Of a stretch of 64,000 bases of DNA, positions 14,844 through 26,000 are shown piece after piece. The stretch covers positions 717,001-781,000 of the forward strand of contig JABRWF010000005.1 of assembly GCA_018343915.1 (NCBI GenBank), given 5' to 3'. Below the pieces are notes generated by a model, which saw only the letters and a list, made by a program, of their open reading frames with translations, did no database searches and had not been told where the DNA came from. Each line of letters opens with the position of its first letter. Position 1 is the first letter of the stretch. Position numbers and translations under genes: made by a program. The stretch is from Agroathelia rolfsii. Lineage: Eukaryota > Basidiomycota > Agaricomycetes > Amylocorticiales > Amylocorticiaceae.

Positions 14844-16158
14844 ATGAAGAAGATCTTTGCTACTGTTTTTCTTGCTGTTACTTTACAGCTGGCATCCGCC
14901 CACTGTAAATAAAACTTGCTACTCTAATTTTCTGCGAAGGAAATTCTCATTCTATCCAAAGACACATTTCCGGATTTGATCGTGAACGGGACCGTTACCG
15001 GCGATTGGTATGCAAACAACGCAAACTATCACATAGAAATGGAAAAATCATATTCCCAACAGGCAATATATTCGCGAAACAGCAAACCACTACTCTCAGG
15101 GCCCAGTACGATCATGCTATTTTCCCTCAATTCATTAGGGGTACTAATCATACAAACCTTACTCTTGAATAGGTCACCAGTGTCACTGATCCCGAATTTC
15201 GCTGCTACGAACTCGATTTGACCAACCAGGCCAGCGAAACTGGTATTGCCACAGTCCGTGCTGGAAGTGTGATTGGCGTCCAGGCCGATCAAGCGATTTA
15301 TCATCCTGGAGTCGGTCTTATTTATCCTTTTATTTGATTCTCATCAATAACCTTTTGAATGTATCGAACTCAGTACTTTGACATCTACCTGAGTCCCGCC
15401 TCTCCGGCTGCTAACTCTGAGGCAGCTGGAACCGGGAAGACATGGTTCAAGATATGGGAGAACGCACCTGTTTACAACGCCGCTTCAAGGTCGCTGACGT
15501 TCCCTTCCGAAACTTCGACGTCGTTCAGTGCTACTATTCCGTCTGAGCTACCTAGCGGTAAGTGAAAATGACAGGCCTGAAACAATAGTCTCAGTTTTCT
15601 GACTTACAAAAACGTTCGAAGGTCAATATTTGGTCCGATTTGAGGTATTGAATTCTCTTTATGATTATTTTTAGCGCTCTTATGAGACTAAATAAATCAT
15701 GATAGCAAATTGCCCTTCACTCAGCCTCCTCTTACGGAGGCGCTCAGGTTGGTTTTTCACCCCAATCAATTACAAATCACGAACTAACATTTTACCAAGT
15801 TCTACATCTCATGCGGACAAATCAACGTCATTGGAGGCGGATCCGGTGTCGTCCCGTCGGATAGGCTGGTTTCCATTCCGGGTGTTTACACTGGTATGTA
15901 AAATTGGCTTCAATCCGATTGTCGATGTTCAACGTTTAAACTTAAATTTTATAGGAAACGAGCCCGGAATCCTTATCAGTACGTCACCGCCAATTGGTAT
16001 GAGAAAGATATATATATATGCATCCTAATCTAAAATTGACAGACATTTACTCGCTGCCGTCGAACTATGCCGGATACACCTCTCGTAAGCATTATCATCC
16101 TATATGGCAAACTTGGCCTGATTATTCTTCCAAAGCGGGCCCCGCCGTCTGGCCTTGA
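14844..16158 (+). CDS. AA9 lytic polysaccharide monooxygenase, copy 1
   Basis: This is a secreted copper enzyme that oxidatively cleaves cellulose or related beta-glucans. A 19-residue signal peptide (MKKIFATVFLAVTLQLASA) precedes the required N-terminal copper-binding His, giving HYTFPDLIVNG after an intron in the His-Tyr region. The second brace His lies in QAIYHPGYFDIYLSP, the conserved His/Gln pair in IALHSASSYGGAQ, and the axial Tyr in QFYISCGQINV. The gene has about ten short exons. The last splice (TCTC joined to CGGGCCC) restores TSPGPAVWP and the stop at 16156-16158, so an apparent read-through at the last exon is only an unspliced reading. The mature protein is about 218 residues, the usual size for a single-domain AA9 without CBM1. 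By eye it is about 89% identical to copy 2 in the mature part. One donor is gtcggt, weaker than the gtcagt of copy 2. Confidence 0.92.
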
Positions 16159-17393
16159 AGGGATGGTCATAGTACCTTCTTAGCTACAGGTTATATGCAA
16201 AGTCAAGTATTCAAGTACTGTGAGAGATGCTAGTTTACGAATATGATATCGATTTTACCTTTGATCTCTCGAAACACTGATACATCCTCCTAATTACCGC
16301 GACTACTAACATTCATTTAAAGTGAGAAAGGCACAGTATGTCAAAAAAGAAGTAGTGGAACCAGCAGCATTCGTGATCCGAGATGTATACATGGAGCTGT
16401 ACAATACAGCTAATGATAGAAACAGTTATTACTCCAAGTGCTATCCAAATCGCGCACGAAAGCTTGGGGTCTGCTGGTGGCGACTGTGGCCTGCAGCCAC
16501 CAGCCGGCTTAAGTGTGGCGACCGCGACTTCTTGACTCCGATCATACGCAACCCGGCTTCGGACTGCTTGCTCTCATTATTACTGTACTCTCATCCACAC
16601 TGCTTACCTATCATTAGATCCGATGCTACGGAATGCCTAGGACTGAATACGAGTTTTTTGCATCATATATGGTCTCTTGAGGGTGCTTTTGTATTATCAT
16701 ACTCCAGGACCTTTGGCTTGGAGTTGGTTGAGCTGGATTCAACTCGGGTCAATCTACCTACGATCCAATATTCAACTTTAATCGATAGTAAACATCTTCT
16801 GCTGTCTAGGTGATGAAATCGTTTGCCGATTTGCTCCTCATTTGAATGACAAAATATGGTATCTCCATGATGCAATCCACACATTGAGAGCACCTGTCGC
16901 AGCTGGGGCATCACTCCGGCTTCTTTTACTATCATCTGATCATGAAGATACCTCATCACTCTGTCTTGGCACGATATTTGGTAACCAAAGAGTGGATAAA
17001 CTTCCGCACAACTGCCTCGACATTTATCCATGGATTTTTTTTTTGATTTGCGCTCAGTGGAGACCTGTTTGAATGCTAATATATGCCAGTGGAAGCAAAT
17101 GGATCCTCCTTGATTTTCTCTACCCACTATGTCTTTTGAAGCGACTTCGACTGCTTAATTGATTTATCTCTGACAGCTTTCCACACAAGACCGGGTTATG
17201 TACGGCTTGTAGTCGGGTTGAAGGTTGCTAATCAGCATCACCTGGGCATATCTAGTAAGTTATCTGAGCGCTGTTGCTTTGCATTGTATCCTAATTACTA
17301 CCTTGGATACGTCATCTTAAATCTACCACCCGTAGCTCTGTGATACTACAAAGCTATCATTGATCCGGAATTTTGACAGACATCAATGAAAGG

Positions 17394-17399
17394 TATAAA
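17394..17399 (+). promoter_or_regulatory. TATA box of the second AA9 gene
   Basis: TATAAA in the context ggtataaag lies 75 bp before the start codon. It is matched by the same word 77 bp before the start in copy 1. Confidence 0.6.
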
Positions 17400-17468
17400 G
17401 ACCGGTCGAAGAGGACCCTAGGACTTACCAAGGCTCAGATCTCAGAGCTGGTTACAACTTCAACCATC

Positions 17469-18764
17469 ATGAAGAACACTTTCGCCGCTGCCTTGCTTGC
17501 TACGACTTTACAGCTTACATCCGCTCACTGTAAGTGATTTCCACTGCTTTAATCGTTTAAAATGACCGTTCATATTTCAACCTAAAGATACATTCCCGGA
17601 CTTAATTGTGAACGGAACCGTAACTAGTGACTGGTAGGCATATATTATACAATTACCTCATACAGCAATCAAACATGTCACTTACAGGGAGTACGTTCGC
17701 GAAACAGCGAACCATTATTCTCAGGGCCCAGTACGTTTATACCATTCCTTGTAATATTATCCCCTTCAGCTTTACCATTTAACAGGTCACCAACGTCACC
17801 GATCCTGAATTTCGCTGCTATGAACTCGACTTAGTCAACCAAGCGAGCGAGACCGGTATTGCTACAGTCCGTGCTGGAAGCGTAATTGGCGTCCAGGCTG
17901 ATCAAACGATTTATCATCCCGGGGTCAGTTTTAATAATTCTATCTTATAATAGTCCTGATCTTAAATGCCCGTTTTAGTACTTTGACATTTACCTGAGCC
18001 CAGCCTCTCCGGCTGCTAACTCTGAGTCTGCCGGTACCGGCAAAACGTGGTTTAAGATCTGGGAGAACTCACCCGTTTATGACGCCACTTCAAAATCACT
18101 AACGTTCCCCTCTCAAACCCTTTCATCGTTTAATGCTACTATTCCGGCAGAGCTTCCTAGCGGTAAGCTATTATAATTACTCAAATCTGATTGATCCGCT
18201 GATTCAAAAAACGGTGAACAAAGGTCAATATTTGATTCGATTCGAGGTAAATATCTTTGCCTCTGAATTGCCAATGGTCAAGGACTAAAAATTAAATTAT
18301 CAAAGCAAATCGCCCTTCATTCAGCCTCTTCTTACGGAGGTGCCCAGGTAACTTGTTATTTCAGAATAATGGCGAGTTATGTACTAAACCATCAACCCAA
18401 GTTCTACCTCTCGTGCGGACAAATCAACGTAATTAACGGTGGATCTGGTGTTGTCCCGTCGAGCCAGCTGGTTTCCATCCCAGGTGTTTATACTGGTATG
18501 CGAACGTTTCTGTAACTCAACTATATTCGAACGCTCACGTTAAAATTAAAATTTTGTAGGATATGAACCCGGTATTCTCATTAGTGCGTCACCTGTCCGC
18601 GAAAATTATGCATACATCCTAACTAAAATTTGATAGACATTTACTCGCTGCCGTCGAACTACACTGGCTATACTTCTCGTGAGCATTTCGATCCTCAGGT
18701 TATGTAAAATAACTCAATCTGACTGTTCTCTCATCTCAAAGCTGGTCCCGCTGTATGGCCTTGA
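17469..18764 (+). CDS. AA9 lytic polysaccharide monooxygenase, copy 2
   Basis: This is a secreted copper-dependent polysaccharide monooxygenase. The signal peptide MKNTFAAALLATTLQLTSA is followed by the N-terminal His of HYTFPDLIVNG. The domain is complete: EYVRETANHYSQGPVTNVTD, FRCYELDLVNQ, the second copper His in IYHPGYFDIYLSP, KTWFKIWENSP, the His/Gln pair in ALHSASSYGGAQ, the axial Tyr in FYLSCGQINV, and the C-terminus TSPGPAVWP with the stop at 18762-18764. Intron positions match copy 1. Differences between the copies are mostly conservative and lie outside the copper site (for example N/D, A/T, E/Q), so both look functional. Several Asn-x-Thr/Ser sites (NGT, NVT, NAT) suggest N-glycosylation. 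No cellulose-binding module or GPI signal is present. Confidence 0.92.
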
Positions 18765-19036
18765 GTGAGCGAGAATGGTAGAATGCCGTCCGCAAAGTCC
18801 AATATTCAAGTATTGAAAGGAGAAATATGATATCTTGTGGCCCCTGAACATGTCCAAATATTCATCATAAATACTTACCCTGCATCTTGAGGCGTTTTTC
18901 CATGTCATTGAATTTATGTATGCATTTAAATCGATATCGCTTGGAAACCCCTACTATACAAACAATTGAAGTAGATTGGGTGTCAGTACATTATGCGTCT
19001 ATCGACGTTTTTCATCTTCTTCCTTAAACACTACCG

Positions 19037-20734
19037 TTACACCGCCTTCCCATTCCCATTTGCAGATACAGACTCCGAATCCTGAGTGCTATTGTTCTCA
19101 CTAATTGCCTTGATCATCGCCGAGCCAACCTTGACTGCATCCTCGAATCGTGGCTCGAAAAACGATCGTGCCTCCTGAAACCGTCTCCTGTAAAGCTCAA
19201 AGTTGCCAAAGTTCACGCACTGACTCCACCCTCTTGCGGAAACGACGAACTCGAGATCATCATACCGATGCGAGACGTCGTGGATCGCGGCATGAATGGC
19301 TGCGTCCAGGCGTGAGGGTGAACGAAAGAGGTATTCTGCCACGCCGATCCAGAGACGGAAGATAGGCGTTGCGGCCAGCTCGAGGTGGTAGTACGGTTGA
19401 ATGCCGAGGGCGGACCAGCAGTCCACCATGGCGAGCAGTGAGAGGTGCGAGTTAGCTGTCCCGGTCGATGGTGAAGATGAGGATGCTGGCGATGCTGATG
19501 TAGGGGGTGCCGGGAGGGAATGCGGTTCGGGTAAGCTGACAGAGGCTGCGTGTGGTGTCTTGCCCAGACTGAATTGATCAAGCACTTTCTCCGAGAGCAA
19601 GATTGGGGCGCGACGACTACCGGTCGATGTGCGGCCTTCGCCCTCAGACCCCGCTGCAAAGCCGAAGACGCGCTCGCGCGCGTCGTAAAGCCTCCTTCTA
19701 AGCTCTTGTTCGTCGCCTGTGAGCATAAGCTTGAAGAGTTGCGTGACACTAGTAGAGTACTGGGTAATTTGGTGTCGTGCGGCAGGGTTGAGGATAGCCA
19801 ATCCTGCATAGACATGCCATTGGTTGGAGTATATGCGCAGCATGATGTTCACCTTAACGGTTTCAATGCCACCTACATAGGAACCGTGCTCCCATGGGTA
19901 GGATTGTGCGGAGGACCATGAGGTACCCATGCTAAGGAACGCGGCGTGGGTGACGGCCTGGGTGTTGGCCGTTACTGAGTCGTGCTCCTCGTAAGACATA
20001 TAGACATATCGTGACCCGAAGCATCGCAGAATATCCTCGACTAGGGCCAGAGCCTCATCAGACCCCCTATGATTAATCAAAACCAGGGGCTGGTCTACAG
20101 GGCTGACGGTGGGTCCGTGCAGTGAGTGACACGAAACGATGTGTACGTCCTGTGGGAGATGCTTTTCGAATGCAGCTCTTTCAGGAGCCTTGACCGATGT
20201 TTGTCCGGCGACGATTGCCCCGACCTTGGTTGCTGTCCTCAATGAAATAAGTTGTTACTGATACTGAGTGTGTTGGCATGAGTGTCTTACATGGACCATA
20301 CTGTTCCACAACAGTATCAATGAATTCTGCCTCGACGGAATAGAGGATGAAATCCGAGATGCGTGATACAAGATGTCCATCACGATGTACGGTGATCCCG
20401 GGCTTGCCTGTAGGAAGCGCGGTATTAGAGTTGAAGTCTAGAGAACAGTACACTAATTGATTGCGAGCACTGTCAACTCACGCTCCCACTCTCGCTTTAC
20501 ACTTTCATATTTGGATGGCTGATCGCATACATGAATCCTTCACTCGATGCGAGTCGGTTATAAATCGATATATTACCAACGAGATAAATGAAGTTGGACT
20601 CACTTTTTCCACCCTGCAGCAGAAAGAGTTTTAGCGTACAATTTGCCCATGGCACCCATGCCAATCAGCCCTATTGCAGGTTGTTGATCGATGGGACATT
20701 CTGGAGTGACTCTAGTAGCAGCAGGTGTAGCCAT
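19037..20734 (-). CDS. TYR1: Prephenate dehydrogenase (NADP+)
   Basis: This enzyme converts prephenate to 4-hydroxyphenylpyruvate in tyrosine biosynthesis in the cytosol. The start ATG is at 20734. Exon 1 (20734-20604) carries the Rossmann loop QPAIGLIGMGAMGKLYAKTL. Exon 2 begins at 20537 and gives IHVCDQPSKYESVKREWE. Exon 3 gives KPGITVHRDGHLVSRISDF and YSVEAEFIDTVVEQYGP. Splicing then makes STKVGAIVAGQTSVKAPERA, and the last large exon continues through EKHLPQDVHIVSCHSLHGPT, QPLVLINHRGSDEAL and YMSYEEHDSVTANTQAVTHA, which are characteristic of fungal TYR1. It ends SANGNGKAV. All introns are in phase, and the dehydrogenase domain and C-terminal helical dimerisation domain are both present. 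Its overlap with long open frames on the other strand is a codon-bias effect. Confidence 0.93.
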
Positions 20735-21738
20735 GGACTTCAAAATATCTCAGGAGCGTTCAGAAGACGTGGAGGTGCTTATAAAAGAACAGAATAGTCC
20801 GGAGAATATATAACGATGTGAATGACTCATGACGCTTGTACATTTCTCGGGGATAAGGATACCTCAGAGAACTCTTTTCTCAGATCACGGGCATTTTGTG
20901 CATCCTTCAAGAAAACTACCATTCTTTGCATCTCGCCAGTGCATTGCGGAGTGAGACGACAGAAGTGCTCCAGTGGCCTTGCGCCCATGTAATGCAGACC
21001 CGATTGACGCGTCTCTGATTTTTGGGCCTAACCGCCTGAGACCTTTCCATGTCGTCTGAGGAGGAAAATCCACCCTCCAGTACAATCTAACTTTTTTCTC
21101 ATCTTCATATATATATATATATATGGGTGCTCGCCTATTCGCTTGGTTGGTAATCTACAGACATCTCGTTTACAGGCGATCGTCCACACTCATTTGCTCA
21201 GACGGATGCATTAATGAATTAGAATCTATGCTGAAAATTCCTGAGGTCATGGAAAATACATTGGATACGATATTGAAATGCAAGCAGAGGCATTATTGTA
21301 CGCTCATCAATCCTCACAACATTTGGGATATGTAATCCACAGGTACGAGGCAACGGAACAGTGACTATTTCCACCAATCGACGCCAGCGATGTGTGAGGT
21401 GGTGTGGCTGTTGCTACATGGAAAGCAGTGGCCGTAGTGTCAATAAGCATAAATCCCTAACATGGAGAAGGCATTGGTTACAAAAGAGTAGAAACACCCT
21501 AATATACATAGCCATCGACACAGTGATCACTGTTCGTACTAGTAGACCAAGTTGAGATGGACTAGCTGATGGGCTTGCGGAAGCAAATGACCGCATGAAA
21601 CTTGTTGAACTGGGGCCATCTTCCTGATCACATTTACTGGCATATAGCATTACTGTGGCCCGGACCCATTCACTTACCCACCTCTTGTTGCTTGCCTTGG
21701 AAAACATCCAAGTCGCGTAAAGAACAGCCCTAACTGCT
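20735..21738. other. intergenic, with an (AT)n tract
   Basis: No gene is recognised between TYR1 and the next gene on the plus strand, which are transcribed away from each other. A short alternating AT tract lies at about 21108-21123. The open frames here (for example 21123-21335 and 21361-21555) are short and featureless. Confidence 0.45.
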
Positions 21739-22585
21739 ATGGCAGAAACGATGGTAGACCAACTGAAGCCTTTCCGCGATGAGGCGCGTCTTCGCATACG
21801 AAACAGCATCCTCGCCTTCATTGCACTCGTCATCCTTCCTACCGTCTTGCCGATTCCATCTCCATTCACCTGTTTGGCTGTAGTGATAAATAGAAGTTAT
21901 CATAACTCGCTCTGGGTTGGGATATGTACTGCAGGTGTGTCAACTGCTCTACTCTGGACTACACACCCTTACCTGGAGAGACGCGTTGTTCAACTCATCG
22001 TGCTGCGTTGCTAGAGTTGTTAATCTTGACGGCCATATCCCTGAACACTTTACAAGCAAGCTACGCCCTCGCTCACCCTCGTAAATCCACCGTACGTGCT
22101 GCACCACCCAAGCCGCAAGTTACCATATCTTCGCCTGCAAAAAAGCGGCTGGTTAACAGCACCTCCCCTATGGTATGTATATTCCACTATCGCCTCCACC
22201 ATTATTTGCTTGACATCTGTTTAAAATTCTGCTTATGGTCTGAAAAGACGCCTTCATTGCAAAAGTCATTCTCAGCATCGACATCGAGCTTCAAGCCTTC
22301 TTCATCTACATTTTCCACGCCCTCACGTCCGTTACAGTTCTCGATCACATCGCCACCGTCAGCGGGAAACACGCCATTCAATGCGTCGTTTCCTTCCCCT
22401 TCATCACCTCTGGCTGCATACCGCAGTCGTCATTCACAATCCACTGGCCGTACGTCTTACACGATATTTTCACATTTATTCTTTGATTATGCTAAAAATG
22501 ACCAGGTGCACTTGATGGTTCGTTGCTGAGTCGGTTGCATAGAGGAGAGGAGTCCGGGGAAGAAGATGAAGAGGATCAACAATGA
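21739..22585 (+). CDS. Small two-TM protein, possibly POM34-like nucleoporin
   Basis: The model has four exons. Exon 1 (21739-21934) encodes VDQLKPFRDEARLRIRNSIL and the hydrophobic LAFIALVILPTVLPIPS. A GT-AG intron at 21935-22014 joins in phase 1 to ELLILTAISLNTLQASYALA, a second membrane segment. The rest is Ser/Pro/Thr-rich (PAKKRLVNSTSP, TPSLQKSFSASTSSF, SPSSPLAAYRSRH) and, after an in-phase last intron, ends STGRALDGSLLSRLHRGEE followed by an acidic tail; the stop is at 22583-22585. Two close membrane spans followed by a disordered tail with a short C-terminal SPLAAY...LDGSLL motif resemble the fungal pore-membrane nucleoporin POM34. That assignment is tentative; the 3' exons are firmer than exon 1. 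Confidence 0.5.
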
Positions 22586-23006
22586 TGATAATATTCGTTT
22601 TTTTTTAATATATATATTACTTTTCATGTCTGTAAGGATGGTTTGCCTTTTTTTCGTTATAAAACGACGACACTTTGCTGAGACATATTGACCTGAAATT
22701 AAGCTCTCGTCAAACCTACAGCAATCACGAATAAATCCATGAGTTATCTGATGAAAATACGTCTTCTATGACAACCCGACTAGCAGTCTTCACGCACATA
22801 TCAACGTTCTACATTAAAAATCTTACTGATCGGATTACTTGCCCACTAATTTGCCCGGCGTCAGGCTTGTTGAGCTAATGAGGTCACCCATGCAATGTAA
22901 ATGAACTACCCTACCATCATGTCATCCGGGCCAGCCGGATCCAGTTAACGTAACATTGAGTTATTGTCGATGGTCACTAGTCTATCACTATTCATCATTG
23001 CCATCA
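22586..23006. other. intergenic upstream of the NLR
   Basis: This AT-rich spacer of about 420 bp holds the 3' end of the two-TM gene and the NLR promoter. No clear TATA box or gene was found. Confidence 0.4.
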
Positions 23007-26000
23007 ATGTCACCATTATCCACGACAATCATTGAAGTCTCAGGCAAGTCCAGGCAGAAACACTCTCCGTCAATCTTCTGTCTCAATCGACAGCCCAGGC
23101 ATATCATGCTCTGAAATCCACAACCTCGGACTATTCGGAGTATTCAAACGGCCCGGCGACTCTTTCTATGCCAAAGTGATTGTTAATGATTTCAGCCGAT
23201 GCACAACGGTGTCAAGAAGGTTTCGGTCTCCTGCGTGGGCCGAGCGCCTTACTTTGTGGGTATTGCACGCACCAATGAGACTTGAAAATTGATCTCGTCT
23301 GGCGATGTAGCGAGATTGATGAAGACATGGTTTCAATCAATATCCAAGTCAACGCGCGTCTTACCCTCGGAAATGATGCTATTGTGGGTGAGCTGGAGGA
23401 TCCAATCGAGGTAGAAACCTCAGCTATGAATCATCGTATGTTCTTCTTTGGAATCGAGCAGAATAATTTCTAACAGCGTTAGGAAAGAAATGGAATACTC
23501 GTGCAAAATCATCAGAAGAGACAAAAAGTCTAAGCGTGATATTTGTTCCATTAATTTCGTCCTTAGACGATTTCAATCCTCTGATAAGTCGCCTGTTGCC
23601 TATAATGCATTGAATGGGCTCGCTACAGATATGCAACGAACGCAGGGAGCCGGGACACCTCCGAGTCAGATATCCGAGTGGATTTCCGGAGGGCTTGATG
23701 GTGCTTTCGATCGAGTTGTTCCCGCCGACTTATATAAGGTATCGGAACCACTCATAAACCGAGTTGAAATATTTGTAAAGATAGCAACTAAGGTTGCAGA
23801 GGTGCGCTCATCAGAAGCTCTTTCAAGTAGAAGTGAAGACTGATCCCATTTTGGCATTTAGATTCATCCATATGTTCAACTAGTTTGGATGGTACTGTCC
23901 CCTGCCCTTCAAGTTGAGCTTTATCCGTTATATACTGCTATGAAAACTCGACTCATTAACAATTGAATAGGCACTCGTTTCTCAAAATCACAGAGACCAG
24001 AAGATAGCGCAACTCCTTGAAACGATGGATGACATCTATAAACTCATTGTTACTGCTGAGCCGCTACAGAAGATAGAAGCTCATAAGGAGGTTATTAAGC
24101 GCATTCTCCAGCAAACTTACGAATGTTCTTGGTTCATTCGTGACTATATCTCTCACGATCTTGGCAAGAAAAAGTCCATCACTGTTCCTATATCTTTAAA
24201 CTGACTTGCTCGTTTGCACAGTTTCACGCATGACAAAGGCGATCTCCACGAATCATGACAGCCAAATACAAGCTTACATGGATACATTTGCGCAACTGAA
24301 GGAGTCGTTCGTGAATCAAAGCATAATCGTCACTGAAATAACCGTCTTTCGGACCCTGGCCATTTCGGAAGAAGTGTTGACAATCACACAAGATATATGT
24401 AAGTCTTGGTGTATACATCTTGTAACTAGCGACCATGCTTATAAGTATTAATTGAACATAGCTGCTGCTCAATACCTGAACGACTTGCCTCATGCCAAGT
24501 ATCGATTTGTACCAACTAGTTGCTTGGCAGGTACACGGGCAGAGATTATATCCGAAATTGTAACATGGGTTAACAGCCCTATGAGCGACAACAAACCCCG
24601 TTTGTTCTGGCTCTCCGGAGTGGCAGGTTGCGGCAAGACCGCCGTCGCTCAAACAATCACGGAGCAATTCAGGGCCTTGAAGCGTTGTGTTGCGTTCTTC
24701 TTCAATGCCTCCAGGAAATCTGGAATCAGCCCTGATTGTCTCTTTAGCACTATCTCTAGGGACCTAGCAGATTTAGATGCGCATTGGAGAGCTTCACTGT
24801 TAAATGTCATCAAGGACTCTGCATGGATACGGCAAAGTTCATCAGTGAGAGAACAATTCGAGAACCTGATTTTACGCCCGTCGATGCATATAAATGCTGT
24901 TGGACCAATCGTTGTCGTCATCGACGCATTAGACGAAAGCGGCACGGAAAGAGAACGTGAAGAAATGCTAGAGATGCTGACTCGCCTTACCGAACTTCCG
25001 ATTCAATTCCGGTTCCTCGTAACATCACGCCCCGAGAGGGATATCCTAGACACCTTCCTAGGAAAGGACTGGGTTCTATCTCGAAATTTGGATGACGTCA
25101 ACCCCAGTTCCACCGATGATGATATTGCCTGCTATGTTCGAACGCGCCTATCAGGGATATCCGATCTGAAGCGAAAATGGCCGGACGAAGAATGGGTCTC
25201 TCAGATCGTCACTCGCTCGGGGCATCTGTTCCAATGGGCCTTCACTGCATGTGAGTACATCCGGGGAGTTGTAGGCGGTAAAGGTCTCCGTCCGACCGAG
25301 CGTCTCGAACAGCTTCTCGGTCTTTCTACTAGACCAGACCAGAGCCTTAGCGGGCTCTACAAGCTGTATAGAACAATTCTTGAGCATTCATTCGAATTTC
25401 ACGATGATGATGTTTCCAGTCATCGCTTCAAAACGATTCTTGGTCGTATACTTTCTCTTCGAGAACCACTTTCCCTAGCCGCCTTGACTGCCTTGCGACT
25501 GGAAACAGAGGATGACGATGAAGTAAAACTCATTGTTTATCCACTTGGATCACTGCTTCGAGGGGTGTCTCACGAGGATGAACCCATTCAGCCTCTGCAT
25601 GCATCATTCGTCGACTTCCTAAGAGATGCGCAACTCAGTGGACGCTATTATATCGAAGCCGGCTCTCAAGACGAAAACATTGCTCGTGTTTCACTGCGGG
25701 AAATGAGCCAGCTTCTTCGCTTTAACATTTGCAACATCAAAACCTCGCATCTCCGTAACCGGGACATGGATGACCTGCCCCAACGGACCACCGAATGTAT
25801 TCCAGCCCACCTATCATATGCGTGTCGTCACTGGGTAGACCATTTGTGCTCAACGTCGACGTCCTTATCGTTGAACACAGAAATTACGGGATTCCTACGC
25901 ACGAAGCTTCTGTTCTGGTTGGAAGCACTTAGCTTACTCCAGCGTGTGGATAGAGCATCTCCTCAGCTTCAGATGCTCAGTACTTGGATGAAGGCGTGTA

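Larger units (their letters stand above)
13850..16230. repeat. Left copy of a segmental tandem duplication (AA9 unit)
   Basis: The sequence from roughly 13.85 kb to 16.2 kb matches that from about 16.45 kb to 18.8 kb in the same orientation. Shared parts include the far-upstream words around tcggcctcggactcgctgct and cggcttcggactgcttgct, the upstream stretch with catgacgcaatccctacac and catgatgcaatccacacat, the TATA region and the whole AA9 gene with its introns. Non-coding parts are clearly degraded and the exons are well conserved. The ends of the unit are estimates. Confidence 0.7.
16460..18830. repeat. Right copy of a segmental tandem duplication (AA9 unit)
   Basis: This is the second unit of the direct duplication described for 13.85-16.2 kb, and it carries the second AA9 gene and its promoter. 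The open frame at 16322-16813 is in the duplicated upstream region, has no counterpart in the left copy, and is therefore not taken as a gene. Borders are approximate. Confidence 0.7.

Noticed and set aside
16059..16158. Possible truncated C-terminus of the first AA9 copy (unspliced reading after GYTSR)
   Set aside because: Splicing the last intron gives TSPGPAVWP with the same end as copy 2.
16322..16813. 163-codon plus-strand frame in the right AA9 upstream region
   Set aside because: It lies in duplicated non-coding sequence and the matching left copy has no open frame.
21414..21869. 151-codon minus-strand frame opposite the two-TM gene
   Set aside because: It overlaps the first exon of the better supported plus-strand gene and shows no domain.
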